Shown here: one piece after another, positions 51,647 to 60,499 of the stretch
Layout: each line of letters starts with the position of its first letter
How positions within the stretch are numbered: the stretch's first letter is position 1
Assembly: GCA_020632795.1 (NCBI GenBank)
Contig: JACKEV010000012.1
Span: 248,001 to 312,000 of the forward strand
Origin: Alphaproteobacteria bacterium
Lineage (GTDB): Bacteria; Myxococcota_A; UBA796; CAJQPC01
Length of the DNA stretch: 64,000 nucleotides
Direction: 5' to 3'
Position numbers and translations under genes: made by a program
Notes under the pieces: generated by a model
Database searches by the model: none
What the model saw: only the letters and a program-made list of their open reading frames with translations
Told to the model about the DNA's origin: nothing

Positions 51647-52248
51647 TGGCCAGGACACGCTGGGTCTTCGTCCGTCACGGCGAGTCCGTGGCCAACGTGG
51701 AGGGCTGGCTGGCTGGCCACGTCGACACGCCGCTGACCGAGAAGGGCGTCCGCCAGGCGCGGGGGGCCGCTCGCACCCTCGCCGACCAGCCGTTCTCGCG
51801 CGCCTTCTGCTCGGACCTCCAGCGCGCCCACCGCACCGCGGAGCTGATCCTGGAGGGGCGCCCCGACCCGCAGGAGGTCCCCCTCACGGTCACCCCGCAG
51901 CTCCGGGAGCGCGCCCTCGGGGCGTGGTCCGAGCGCCCCAAGGCGGAGATCCGGCGCAGCGGGGAGATGGACCTCCTGCTGACCTGGGCCGAGCGCCCCC
52001 CCGGCGGAGAGAGCCAGGCCGACCTCGCGGCGCGCCTGCTGGACTTCCTGGCCGACCTGGAGCCGGTGGACGGCCACACCCTGGTGGTCGCCCACGGCGG
52101 CGTGATCCGGGTGATGCTGGGCCTGCTGGACGGCACCCCGGTGGAGGGCATCGGCACGACGCGGATCGAGAACGCCCGACCCATCGCCCGTGACATCGAG
52201 GCGGGCCGTTGGGAGGCGCTGGCGCGCGCGTTACCTTCCCCTCCCTGA
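51646..52248 (+). CDS. Histidine phosphatase (phosphoglycerate-mutase-like)
   Basis: 200 residues with the RHG signature FVRHGES (Arg10-His11-Gly12), where His11 is phosphorylated in catalysis. The second conserved His is in VVAHGGVIRVM, with Glu in LRERALGAW acting as proton donor. GWLAGHVDTPLTEKG is the usual substrate-loop region. It may act on sugar phosphates or CobC/GpmB-type substrates; this cannot be settled. Its ATG overlaps the glutamate dehydrogenase stop by one base. Confidence 0.87.
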   Translation: MARTRWVFVRHGESVANVEGWLAGHVDTPLTEKGVRQARGAARTLADQPFSRAFCSDLQRAHRTAELILEGRPDPQEVPLTVTPQLRERALGAWSERPKAEIRRSGEMDLLLTWAERPPGGESQADLAARLLDFLADLEPVDGHTLVVAHGGVIRVMLGLLDGTPVEGIGTTRIENARPIARDIEAGRWEALARALPSPP

Positions 52249-52255
52249 GGTGTCG

Positions 52256-52747
52256 ATGGACCCGCGAACCTGCGCGCCCCCCCAGACCCGCGTCGAGGCC
52301 ACCCACATGGTGCTGCCCGGCCACACCAACAACCACGGCACGGTGTTCGGCGGCCAGGTCGCAGCCTGGATCGACATCTGCGCGGCGGTCTCCGCGCAGC
52401 GCTTCGCCCGAAAGCCCGTCGTCACGGCCTCCATCGACGAGCTGCACTTCCTGCTCCCCGTGCGCCGGGGCATGACCGTGGTGCTCCAGTCCATGGTCAA
52501 CCAGGCCTGGCGCACCTCGATGGAGGTGGGGGTCCGGGTCGAGGCGGAGGACCCCCGCAGCGGCGAGCGCATCCACTGCTGCTCGGCCTACCTCACCTTC
52601 GTCGCCCTGGACGCTTCGGGGCGGCCCAGCCCGCTGCCGACCCTGGTCGTCGACGGCGACCCGGACTGCGCCCGCCGCGCGGCCGAGGCCCAGCGGCGTC
52701 GGGACCACCGCCTGGCGATGCGCGAGGAGCGGCGGAGGCAGCAGTGA
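52256..52747 (+). CDS. Acyl-CoA thioesterase (hot-dog fold)
   Basis: 163 residues. The YciA/ACOT-type hot-dog pattern is clear: PGHTNNHGTVFGGQVAAWID with the catalytic Asn-His/Asp region, then VVTASIDELHFLLPVRRG and MEVGVRVEAEDP. It hydrolyses acyl-CoA to free acid and CoA. A basic C-terminal tail (RRDHRLAMREERRRQQ) is unusual and is followed by overlap with maf. GAGG lies 5 bases before the ATG. Confidence 0.87.
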   Translation: MDPRTCAPPQTRVEATHMVLPGHTNNHGTVFGGQVAAWIDICAAVSAQRFARKPVVTASIDELHFLLPVRRGMTVVLQSMVNQAWRTSMEVGVRVEAEDPRSGERIHCCSAYLTFVALDASGRPSPLPTLVVDGDPDCARRAAEAQRRRDHRLAMREERRRQQ

Positions 52748-53322
52748 CCCTCACCCTGGCCTCAGGCTCGCCACGCCGCCGTCTGCTCCTGGGGCAGCTC
52801 GGCTACGCCCTGCGCGTCGCCCCGGCGGACATCGACGAGACCCCGCGGCCCGGCGAGGGGCCGGTGGACTTCGCCCTGCGCATGGCCCGGGAGAAGGCCG
52901 CCGCTGGCGCCCACCCGGGGTTGGTCCTGGCCGCCGACACGGTGGTCCACCTCGACGGGCACATCCTCGGCAAGCCGGCGGACGCCGCGGAGGCCCGCGC
53001 GATGCTGCGGATGCTCTCCGGCCGCGCCCACGAGGTCACCACCGGGGTCTGTGTCCAGGACGGCGACCGGCGCTGGGTCGACGCGGTGACCACCGAGGTC
53101 ACCTTCCGCCCCCTGAGCGAGGCGGAGGTGTCCGGCTACGTCGCCACCGGGGAGCCGTTCGACAAGGCCGGAGGCTATGGCATCCAGGGCATCGGCGGGT
53201 TCCTGGTCTCCCACATCCGGGGCAGCTACACCAACGTGGTGGGGCTGCCCCTGGCCGAGGTGCTCGACGCGCTCGCGGACTTCGGCCTGCCCGGCCCCTT
53301 CGCCAGCCCGGAGCCCCCATGA
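52744..53322 (+). CDS. maf: Maf-family nucleotide pyrophosphatase
   Basis: 192 residues. All Maf motifs are present: LASGSPRRRLLL, DETPRPGE, LAADTVVHLDG, LGKPAD and DKAGGYGIQG. The family hydrolyses non-canonical or UTP/dTTP nucleotides and also affects septum formation. The GTG start overlaps the thioesterase stop by 4 bases, and its own stop overlaps yggS by 4. Confidence 0.93.
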   Translation: MTLTLASGSPRRRLLLGQLGYALRVAPADIDETPRPGEGPVDFALRMAREKAAAGAHPGLVLAADTVVHLDGHILGKPADAAEARAMLRMLSGRAHEVTTGVCVQDGDRRWVDAVTTEVTFRPLSEAEVSGYVATGEPFDKAGGYGIQGIGGFLVSHIRGSYTNVVGLPLAEVLDALADFGLPGPFASPEPP

Positions 53323-54011
53323 GTCGCCTCCCCATCCCCGAGGGCCTGCAGCGGGTGCGCGCCCGCCTCGACGCCGCCTGTGCCGCCAGCGGCCGGGACC
53401 CGGCCAGCGTGGGCCTCATCGCCGTGTCCAAGACCCGCCCGCTCGACGACGTCCTCGCCGCCGCGCGCGCCGGCCAGCGCCTGTTCGGCGAGAACTACGC
53501 CCAGGAGCTGCGGGACAAGGCCGCGGCCCTCGCCGAGCAGTCCAACCCCCCGCCGGTGGCGTGGCACTTCATCGGCCACCTCCAGCGCAACAAGGTCCGC
53601 TACGTGGTGAACACCGCCGCCCTCATCCACACCGTGGACTCGCTGCGCCTGGCCGGGGAGATCGCGAAGCGGGCGGAGCACCCCCAGGCCATCCTGGCCC
53701 AGGTCAACGTGGGCGACGAGGCCTCCAAGTCCGGCGTGGCGGTGGACGAGGCGCTGGCCCTCTGCGAGCAGCTCGACGGGCTGGAGGGCGTGGCGCTGCG
53801 CGGCCTGATGACCATCCCCCCGGCGGTCGCGGACCCGGCGGACGCCGCGGTCCACTTCAGGACCCTCGCGGAGCTGGCCGCCGAGGGTCGTCGCCGCGGC
53901 CTGCCGCTCACCGAGCTGTCGATGGGCATGAGCAGCGACTTCGAGGTCGCCATCGCCCACGGCGCGACGCTGGTGCGGGTCGGCACCGCGATCTTCGGCC
54001 CCCGCGGCTGA
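53319..54011 (+). CDS. yggS: YggS/PLPBP pyridoxal-phosphate homeostasis protein
   Basis: 230 residues. The PLP Schiff-base Lys38 is in LIAVSKTR. FGENYAQEL and WHFIGHLQRNKVRY follow, and the end has LSMGMSSDFEVAIAHGATLVRVGTAIFG, the phosphate-binding loop. It binds and balances PLP in the cytoplasm. It is the last gene in the five-gene operon; its stop is 4 bases from that of the convergent PEGA gene. Confidence 0.94.
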   Translation: MSRLPIPEGLQRVRARLDAACAASGRDPASVGLIAVSKTRPLDDVLAAARAGQRLFGENYAQELRDKAAALAEQSNPPPVAWHFIGHLQRNKVRYVVNTAALIHTVDSLRLAGEIAKRAEHPQAILAQVNVGDEASKSGVAVDEALALCEQLDGLEGVALRGLMTIPPAVADPADAAVHFRTLAELAAEGRRRGLPLTELSMGMSSDFEVAIAHGATLVRVGTAIFGPRG

Positions 54012-54014
54012 TCC

Positions 54015-55808
54015 TCAGTTGAACGTGAACTGGAGGGCCTTGGAGCCGCCCGGGTCGATGCGGATGGTCTGCTCCTTGCTGCCGTAGCCGCGGACCGTAG
54101 CCCGCACCACGTAGACGCCCGGCTTCAGCTCCAGGCGCTCGATGGGCGTGAGGCTGTCGAGGGGGCGGCCGTTGATGGAGATCGTGGCGTTGGGGCGGGA
54201 CATGATGCGCAGGTAGCCCACCTCGTAGATGGGCTGGGTCTCGAACGTCTCCGGCTGGGCCGGCGGGTCCACGGGCACGTCCTGGACGACGGGCGGCGTC
54301 TCGCGGGGGGGCGGATCCTCCGGCGGCGGCTTGGTCGGCGCCTTCGTGCTCTTGGAGGACTTGGCCTGCTTCACCACCGGCGGCGCCGGGGGGGTGTCGT
54401 CGCCGGGCTCGGTGCCCTCTCCTGTGCCCTCCGGCGGCTCGGGCGTGGTCTCCGGTGCAGGCTCCGGCGCCTCGATCGTCTCCGATGGCGGCAGGAACCG
54501 GGCCCGCAGCTCGGGGTTGGACAGCCCGATGCCGACCACGCCCAGCAGCAGCGCGATGGCCATCAGCGCGATCCGGCGTCGGCGCTTCTGGGCCTCCACC
54601 TCGCGCTGGACATCCGGGACCGCCGTCGGCGAGAAGGGTGGGTGTTCATGGGTGCCCCCCCCAAGCTCGGGGGGGGTGACGCCGCCCAGGCCGGGCAGCG
54701 GCCCCGGCGCGGCCGGCGGCGGGTAGCTCGGGGTCGGGGTCGGGCTGTAGCCACCAGGCCCCAGGCCACCGGAGCCCATCCCCTGTGGGGGCGGGGCGCC
54801 CATGCCACCGGCGCCCCAGGCGCTGGCTTGATCGGGGGCGCGCCCGGAGCCGCGGCGCGCGCGCTCCAGCAGGTTGCTGGGCGGTGACGGGGTCACCGGC
54901 GGCGCCATGGATGGCGGCGGCGGCTCCATGGTGGAGGAGACCCGACTGAGCAGCGGCCCCGGCGAGGGCGCCGGCGGCGGGTGGACCGGCGGGAAGTCCG
55001 GCGGAGAGGGCGCGACGAGGGAGATCCCCCGGCGCGGCGCTGGCCGTGGCGGCTCAGGCTCGAAGTCCGGCTCGGCGATGGCCAGCTCGCGGGGCGCGCT
55101 GGCGGCGGCCAGCCCGACACCGACCCCCATCACACCACCGGCCCGCGCGCCGCCGAGCATGTGCTGGATCCGCGAGCCCGGCATGGTGAAGGTGGGCGGC
55201 GGGGACAGCTCCTCGGTGGGCTCGGCCTCGATGTCCTCCTCGATGAAAGCGAAGCCCGCCCCCGGGAGAGGGGCGAGGGGCTCGTCCTCGTCCAGGGAGA
55301 TCAGCGGGGCCTGCTCGATCGCGGCCTGCAGGCGCTCGTCGTCGCTGAGGCCCGGGCCGTCGTCGACGTCGGGCAGCAGCTTGAAGCTGAACGCCGCGGT
55401 GTCGACCTCGGACCGCGGGGCGTGGGCGCCGGCCGAGGCGGGCTTGTCCGGGATCCGGATCCGCAGGGGCGGTACGCTGGGTGGAGGCTGCGGCAGCGGC
55501 CCCAGGCGAGGGGGCTCGCCGTCCGTCGTGACCGGCTCGGGGACAGGCGTGGACTCCCCGACCTCAGCCCACGGCGGACGGCGAGGCGCGCGACCCGGTC
55601 GGGCCGGCGGCAGGAACGGGGGCGGCACAGGGCGCAGGGACGGACGCCCCCGACCGTCCTGAATGGGCGGAGAGACGCCGGGATCCGTTCCTTCAGCGGG
55701 CTTCGGGACCGACGGCAGACCGCCAAACAGCCCATCACCCGGGCGGTCGAACAAGCGCCGGGGCTTCTTGTTGCGTCCACCCTTGTCGTTGGCGCCGCGG
55801 TCGGCCAT
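54015..55808 (-). CDS. PEGA-domain membrane protein with long Pro-rich region
   Basis: 597 residues. A long N-terminal low-complexity part, rich in Pro, Gly and Ser, fills residues 1-400 or so, with a few acidic blocks (LSDDERLQAAIEQAPLISLD). One transmembrane helix follows (RIALMAIALLLGVVGIGLS). An acidic Pro/Lys linker then leads to a C-terminal PEGA domain (GYLRIMSRPNATISINGRP ... LKPGVYVVRATVRGYGS). PEGA domains are beta modules found outside the membrane in many myxobacterial kinases and surface proteins. It has no kinase domain of its own. Function unknown. Confidence 0.75.
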   Translation of the reverse strand: MADRGANDKGGRNKKPRRLFDRPGDGLFGGLPSVPKPAEGTDPGVSPPIQDGRGRPSLRPVPPPFLPPARPGRAPRRPPWAEVGESTPVPEPVTTDGEPPRLGPLPQPPPSVPPLRIRIPDKPASAGAHAPRSEVDTAAFSFKLLPDVDDGPGLSDDERLQAAIEQAPLISLDEDEPLAPLPGAGFAFIEEDIEAEPTEELSPPPTFTMPGSRIQHMLGGARAGGVMGVGVGLAAASAPRELAIAEPDFEPEPPRPAPRRGISLVAPSPPDFPPVHPPPAPSPGPLLSRVSSTMEPPPPSMAPPVTPSPPSNLLERARRGSGRAPDQASAWGAGGMGAPPPQGMGSGGLGPGGYSPTPTPSYPPPAAPGPLPGLGGVTPPELGGGTHEHPPFSPTAVPDVQREVEAQKRRRRIALMAIALLLGVVGIGLSNPELRARFLPPSETIEAPEPAPETTPEPPEGTGEGTEPGDDTPPAPPVVKQAKSSKSTKAPTKPPPEDPPPRETPPVVQDVPVDPPAQPETFETQPIYEVGYLRIMSRPNATISINGRPLDSLTPIERLELKPGVYVVRATVRGYGSKEQTIRIDPGGSKALQFTFN

Positions 55809-55861
55809 CCATTCTCCCGCCGTCGGCGGCCGGGCTCACCGACGGGCGCTCGTTGAGCTGC

Positions 55862-56368
55862 TCACCCTTCCCAAAGGGCCTTCATCTCACGTGGATAATC
55901 ACCTCCTGCGATCCTGCGGAGGTCCTCCGCCCGGTTGGAGACCACAGAGATGTTGAGGCCCGAGGGCGTATTGAAAGTTTGAAGATAGCCTTCCTGCAAC
56001 ATCTTGGAAAGCACATTCCGTGCGTACACCTGGGACTCGGGCTCCAGTCCCCGGATCAGGTTGTCGAGGCGCGTCGTGGCGCGGCCCAGCACCTTGTGGG
56101 CGATGAGCTGCATGGCCATCGCGCGGGCCATGCCTCGGACCGGCACGGGGTCGTCGTGGCGGACCTGCTCGGCGGGAGCGTCGTCGATCCACCAGGTCTC
56201 CAGGCCGCCGCGCTCGCGGATGCGATCGACGTCCTCCTCGGAGAAGGTGAGGTCGTCAGGCATCTCGTCCAGCGCGACCAGCACGCGGATCAGGTCGAAG
56301 GGGTGGATGCCCAGGCGTAGCGAGACCTCACTCAGGGTCAGCCGCTGGAACTGGCTCGGCAGGGACAT
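55862..56368 (-). CDS. Hypothetical protein with winged-helix-like ends
   Basis: 168 residues. The N-terminal segment FQRLTLSEVSLRLGIHPFDL followed by LTFSEEDVDRIRERGG looks like a small helix-turn-helix. The C-terminal RNVLSKMLQEGYLQTFNTPS followed by GLNISVVSNRAEDLRRI resembles a winged helix. A DNA-binding or adaptor role is possible but unproven. The stop of the upstream gene and this ATG touch (TGAATG), so both are translated together. Confidence 0.6.
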   Translation of the reverse strand: MSLPSQFQRLTLSEVSLRLGIHPFDLIRVLVALDEMPDDLTFSEEDVDRIRERGGLETWWIDDAPAEQVRHDDPVPVRGMARAMAMQLIAHKVLGRATTRLDNLIRGLEPESQVYARNVLSKMLQEGYLQTFNTPSGLNISVVSNRAEDLRRIAGGDYPREMKALWEG

Positions 56369-57454
56369 TCAGGCCTCCGGCTCGATGTAGAAGTCAGGGA
56401 TGTCATCCTCGACGACCGCCGAGGGGATCTCCTCGTCCTCGGTGATCTCGTCGCCGACGGCCTCCTCCTGGTCGGGCATGGTCGGGGTGGCGCTGAGACC
56501 GGTGTCGCTGGTGTCGTCCTCGCTCACCTCGTCGGGGACCTGCAGCACCTCGGGGGGCAGCCACATGGTGTGGACGTCGAGGGAGGCGATCTGCAGCTCC
56601 CTGGCCCGGGTGCGCATGCCGTCGATCACCTCGCGGGTGACCTCGCGCAGGTCGCCCTGGACGTGGCTGTCGCCCAGCCACACCCAGATGGTGACGTGGC
56701 CCTCGAAGGCCTGGTGCCGGATGAGCGCCTCGGCCGCGCCGACCCGGGTGGCGATCTCCACCGCTGCGGTCATCATGCGGTAGGCCATGCACGCGGAGAT
56801 GTCCTGTTCGCGGCGGTCCCAGGTGTCATAGAAGGCCGCCTCGACGGGCATGACCATGACCAGCGCGTCGGGGGTGCCCTCGGCCGGGGAGACCGAGGCG
56901 ACCAGGCTCAGGGTCGCCGGCGGCAGGTCCAGCTCGACCGTGCGGCCCTCCAGCTCGGCGAACAGCGGGCCCAGGCGGGCCTTCACCTTCTCGTGGTGGG
57001 CCTGGATGGCCTCGCGGTAGCTGGACGGCAGGGCGGCCAGGGAGGCCTCGGAGTCGGCGAAGGCCTCGTACTCGGTCAGGGAGCGCTGCAGCTCCTCGTC
57101 CGCGAGCATCTCCTCGGCGCGGGCCATGCTCGCCGCCACCGCCTCGCTGTAGGCCGCGGCGCGCTCGGTGAGCAGCGTGCGGTCCTCGTTGAGGCTCTCG
57201 ACCACCGCCTTGTGGGAGCGCCGCAGCTCCTCGGGGTCGAGATCCGCCAGGGTGTGGTTGACCTCGTCGCGCTGGGCGCGGGCCGCATCGAGCTGCGCCT
57301 GCAGCTCGGCGATGGCCTCGGTGATGCGCTGCTCTTCGGCGTTGATCTCGCGGAGCCTGCCAGCGGCGTCGGCCTCTGCAGCGTCCCGCCAGGACGCGAT
57401 CTCTCGGAGCGCGCGGATCAGTCGCGGCTCGGCTGCCTTGTTCAGTTCTGCCAT
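56369..57454 (-). CDS. Hypothetical protein with N-terminal coiled coil
   Basis: 361 residues. Residues about 25-125 are a long charged coiled coil (RLREINAEEQRITEAIAELQ and onward). A folded middle domain follows (EGRTVELDLPPATLSLVASV, DALVMVMPVEAAFYDTWD). The C-terminus is strongly acidic (EVSEDDTSDTG, DQEEAVGDEITEDEE). No catalytic motif is recognised. ATG at 57454 is chosen; in-frame ATGs at 57463 and 57469 are alternatives. It starts the reverse unit with the 168-residue protein and the PEGA protein. Confidence 0.65.
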   Translation of the reverse strand: MAELNKAAEPRLIRALREIASWRDAAEADAAGRLREINAEEQRITEAIAELQAQLDAARAQRDEVNHTLADLDPEELRRSHKAVVESLNEDRTLLTERAAAYSEAVAASMARAEEMLADEELQRSLTEYEAFADSEASLAALPSSYREAIQAHHEKVKARLGPLFAELEGRTVELDLPPATLSLVASVSPAEGTPDALVMVMPVEAAFYDTWDRREQDISACMAYRMMTAAVEIATRVGAAEALIRHQAFEGHVTIWVWLGDSHVQGDLREVTREVIDGMRTRARELQIASLDVHTMWLPPEVLQVPDEVSEDDTSDTGLSATPTMPDQEEAVGDEITEDEEIPSAVVEDDIPDFYIEPEA

Positions 57455-57509
57455 GCGGACCATCCTCATCTGCTTCAGCGTGGGGTGGTGCCAGCCCCAC
57501 CGGCACCGC

Positions 57510-57515
57510 TACAAT
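57510..57515 (+). promoter_or_regulatory. Candidate -10 for the ABC-transporter gene
   Basis: TACAAT matches five of six -10 bases in an otherwise GC-rich gap. No good -35 is seen at 16-18 bp. It would give a leader of about 65 nt before the GTG at 57588. Confidence 0.35.
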
Positions 57516-57555
57516 ACCACTGCGCTGCCGCGCGAGCGCGGCGGCGCCGAGGCCC

Positions 57556-57572
57556 GGCCCCGCTGCGGGGCC
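57556..57572 (+). other. Strong RNA hairpin just before the ABC-transporter start
   Basis: GGCCCCG and CGGGGCC pair exactly around a CTG loop, ending 15 bases before the GTG at 57588. No Shine-Dalgarno is seen between, so the structure may affect how ribosomes load on this gene. Confidence 0.35.
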
Positions 57573-57587
57573 ATGGGATCGTAGCGC

Positions 57588-59102
57588 GTGACTCGGCCGG
57601 ACACCCCATCGCAGACGCAGGAAGCGGCCGCACCGGACGCCGTCGACGCCGTGATCGAGGCTGCGCGGGTCAGCAAGCGCTTCCGCATCTACCTCAATGA
57701 CCGCAGTCGCTTCTTCGAGTTCTTCGGGCGGCGAAGGCACCACCAGGAGCACTGGGCGCTGCGCGAGGTCTCCTTCCGCATCCAGCGCGGGCGCTCGTTC
57801 GGCGTCATCGGGGCGAACGGCGCGGGCAAGTCGACGCTGCTCAAGCTGATCGCGGGCATCTCCGAGCCCACCACGGGCGCGCTGACGGTGCGCGCGCCGA
57901 TCTCGACGCTGCTGGACCTGGGGTTGGGGTTCCACGCCAACTTCTCAGGACGCGAGAACATCTTCCTCAACTGCTCCCTGCTGGGCATGACCCGGGCGGA
58001 GATCGAGGAGCGCATCCCCGACATCATCGCCTTCGCGGAGCTGGGCGAGTTCATCGACTACCCGGTCCGGACCTACTCGTCGGGCATGGCGCTGCGCCTG
58101 GGCTTCGCCATCGCCGCGCACATGGACAGCGAGGTCTTCCTGGTCGACGAGGTGCTCGCGGTGGGCGATCAGTATTTCCAGCGTAAGTGTGTTGGCAAGA
58201 TCGAGGAGTTCCTCGGGATGGGGCGTACGATCGTCCTGGTGTCCCACGACCTCCACGCCATCCGCTCGCTGTGCGACGAGGTGCTCTGGCTGGACCGGGG
58301 CGAGGTCCGCGCGGTGGGCCCGGCCCGCGAGGTGGTGGAGCGCTACCTGGACCTGGACCGCGCCCTCAGCGCGGGGGGGCGCCGACCCGGCCTCGCGCCC
58401 CTGCCCGGCGGCCGTCCGCCCCACGCCGCGCCCGCGCCCCTCCCGGAGGCCCCGGCTCCGCAGTCGGTGCGCTACCAGGCCACGGTGGACGACCCCGAGA
58501 TCCGCCGGGTGGTCACGCGGGCCTGCGCGATGCCCGACGCGGAGCAGATCTGGGCGCGGGCCGTTGCGCCCCAGCCCTACGAGACCTACGACGGCGACCA
58601 GGCCATCATGATCGGCTCGGGGGAGGTCCGGGTCCTGGCGGTGCGGCTGCTCGACGGTCACGGGCAGCCCCGGCAGCGCTTCCGGAGCGGTGAGCCCATG
58701 ACCGTGGCGGTGACCTTCCGGACCACCACCCCCGTGGAGCGCCCGGTCATGGGCGTGGCGATCCACCGCAACGACGGGGTGTACGTCTACGGCCCGAACA
58801 CCCGCTTCGACGGCGTCCTCGACGGCGTCTACCACGGCATCTACACCTACTTCATCCACTACCCGGCCCTGAGTCTGCTGGCGGGGCAGTACCAGGTCTC
58901 CATCGCGGTGTTCGACAAGCACCACCTCAAGCCGCACGTCTGGCAGAACCGGCTCTACGACTTCGAGGTCGCCCAGGACGTCGAGGATCATGGGCTGGTG
59001 CAGATGGCGCACGCCTGGGGGCTGCTGATCCACGCTGGCGACGACCCCGCGCCGATGGGGGAGGACGGGATCCGGTCGACGGCCGCCGAGCCGTCGGGTT
59101 AG
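57588..59102 (+). CDS. Polysaccharide-export ABC ATPase with carbohydrate-binding tail (Wzt-like)
   Basis: 504 residues. The ATPase has Walker A GANGAGKST (75-83), signature YSSGM (163-167), Walker B VFLVDE (Asp187-Glu188) and SHD. This is the teichoic-acid/O-antigen exporter subtype. The C-terminal region (about 330-475) fits a Wzt-type beta-sandwich that recognises the polymer end: VRVLAVRLLDGHGQP, MTVAVTFRTTTP, MGVAIHRNDGVYVYG. The usual permease (Wzm) is not adjacent, since the next gene is a glycosyltransferase. So the transporter partner lies elsewhere or has been lost. Confidence 0.85.
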   Translation: MTRPDTPSQTQEAAAPDAVDAVIEAARVSKRFRIYLNDRSRFFEFFGRRRHHQEHWALREVSFRIQRGRSFGVIGANGAGKSTLLKLIAGISEPTTGALTVRAPISTLLDLGLGFHANFSGRENIFLNCSLLGMTRAEIEERIPDIIAFAELGEFIDYPVRTYSSGMALRLGFAIAAHMDSEVFLVDEVLAVGDQYFQRKCVGKIEEFLGMGRTIVLVSHDLHAIRSLCDEVLWLDRGEVRAVGPAREVVERYLDLDRALSAGGRRPGLAPLPGGRPPHAAPAPLPEAPAPQSVRYQATVDDPEIRRVVTRACAMPDAEQIWARAVAPQPYETYDGDQAIMIGSGEVRVLAVRLLDGHGQPRQRFRSGEPMTVAVTFRTTTPVERPVMGVAIHRNDGVYVYGPNTRFDGVLDGVYHGIYTYFIHYPALSLLAGQYQVSIAVFDKHHLKPHVWQNRLYDFEVAQDVEDHGLVQMAHAWGLLIHAGDDPAPMGEDGIRSTAAEPSG

Positions 59103-59111
59103 GCCGAGGTC

Positions 59112-60476
59112 ATGGCCCACGTTCTCGTCATCGGCTCCGGGCCGCTCCCTGTGGACAGCCCGGATGTGCTCGGCTTCCCGCAGCTTCGGACGGAGCAGAC
59201 CCTGCGTGCGCTGCTCGACGGGGGGCATCGGGTCACCGCAGCGCTGCTGGGGGACGCCACGGTGCCCCTGCAGCAGCGCGAGCTGGGGGACGCGGCCCTG
59301 CAGGTCGCGGTCGTCCAGCCCGAGTCGGCGGACTGGGTGGACCAGCTCCGGGCCCTGCGCGCGTCGGCCGCCCCGGACGTGGTGATGTCGGCGGGCCCCT
59401 ACAACCCCGCGCGGGCCGCCGCGATGGTGGTCGAAGACGAGCCGCTGTGGGTGGACGTGCCGGGGGACCCCTTCGCCGAGGCCCAGGCCCGCAGCGCGCA
59501 CTTCGGCGAGCCCGACGCCACGCCCCACATGAGGGCTGCCTACGCCGCGGCGCTGGCGCGAGGCGACGCCTTCGGGGCGATCTCGGGCAGCCAGCGGGCG
59601 GCGCTGCTGGGTCAGCTCGGCCTGGTGGGGCGCCTGACCGGCGCGCTGCTGGAGCACCCCTGGGTCCACGAGGTGCCCGCCGCGCTTTCGTTCGGCGGGC
59701 TCACCCGCGCTGCGCCCCGCACCCGCGACGAGGACGATGAGCTGGTGGTCGCCCTCTGCGGTGGCTACAACACCTGGCTCGACACCGACACGCTGCTCAC
59801 CGGGCTGCACCGGGCGATGGCCCAGGTCCCGGGCCTGCGGGTGATCTCCACCGGCGGCGGCATCGCCGGGCACCACACCTCATCCTACGAGGCGTTCCGC
59901 GCCCAGGCGACCACCGGGCCCTTCCCCGACCGGTTCACCTTCCACGGCTGGGTTCCCCACGACGTGCTCCCCGGCCTGCTGTCGCGGGCCCACGTCGGGA
60001 TCTGCCTGGATCGCCCCGGGGTGGAGGCCGAGCTGGGCACCCGGACCCGCGTGCTGTTCTACGCGCACATGGGCCTCACGGTGCTGGCCACGCCGCGCAG
60101 CGACCTGACCCGGGAGATGGCGGCGGTGCGGCTGCTGGTGCCGATCACCCCTGGCGACCCCGACCACCTCTGCTCCGCCCTGGTGGAGCTGGCGGGCGGG
60201 GCCATCGACAGCCGGCAGACCACGCGGGCGTGGCGATACCTCAACAGTCGATATGGCGTGCGTCAGGTCTATGCGCCGCTGGTCCAGTGGGCCGCGGAGC
60301 CCACCCGCACCCGCCCCGCCGAGGACCCCTCCGCCGAGCTGGCCCGGGAGCTGGCTCTGGCCCGTCAGGAGCTGGCGGCGGTGCACCGCTCCCCCACCTG
60401 GCGCGCGGCCGGCGCGGTGGAGGGCATGCTCCGGCGGATCCCACCGCGGCTGGAGAAGCTGCTGGGCTGGGAGTAG
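59112..60476 (+). CDS. Glycosyltransferase-like protein (GT-B type)
   Basis: 454 residues. A GT-B architecture is suggested by an N-terminal Rossmann-like half (AHVLVIGSGPLPVDSPDVLG, TLRALLDGGHRVTAALLGD). The C-terminal half has VVALCGGYNTWLDTDTLLTG, FTFHGWVPHDVLPGLLSRAH, VGICLDRP and GLTVLATPRSDLTREM, the usual sugar-nucleotide side. A helical tail ends the protein. Sugar donor and acceptor are unknown. GAGG precedes the ATG 9 bases after the ABC ATPase, so the pair probably makes and exports a surface glycan. Confidence 0.75.
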   Translation: MAHVLVIGSGPLPVDSPDVLGFPQLRTEQTLRALLDGGHRVTAALLGDATVPLQQRELGDAALQVAVVQPESADWVDQLRALRASAAPDVVMSAGPYNPARAAAMVVEDEPLWVDVPGDPFAEAQARSAHFGEPDATPHMRAAYAAALARGDAFGAISGSQRAALLGQLGLVGRLTGALLEHPWVHEVPAALSFGGLTRAAPRTRDEDDELVVALCGGYNTWLDTDTLLTGLHRAMAQVPGLRVISTGGGIAGHHTSSYEAFRAQATTGPFPDRFTFHGWVPHDVLPGLLSRAHVGICLDRPGVEAELGTRTRVLFYAHMGLTVLATPRSDLTREMAAVRLLVPITPGDPDHLCSALVELAGGAIDSRQTTRAWRYLNSRYGVRQVYAPLVQWAAEPTRTRPAEDPSAELARELALARQELAAVHRSPTWRAAGAVEGMLRRIPPRLEKLLGWE

Positions 60477-60499
60477 GGGCGGGACGCCACCTCTCGCCG

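Noticed and set aside
46934..51658. 1574-residue open frame on the reverse strand opposite glutamate dehydrogenase
   Set aside because: It is a shadow of strong GC codon bias. The forward frame has all motifs of the giant glutamate dehydrogenase; the reverse one is low-complexity with no motif.
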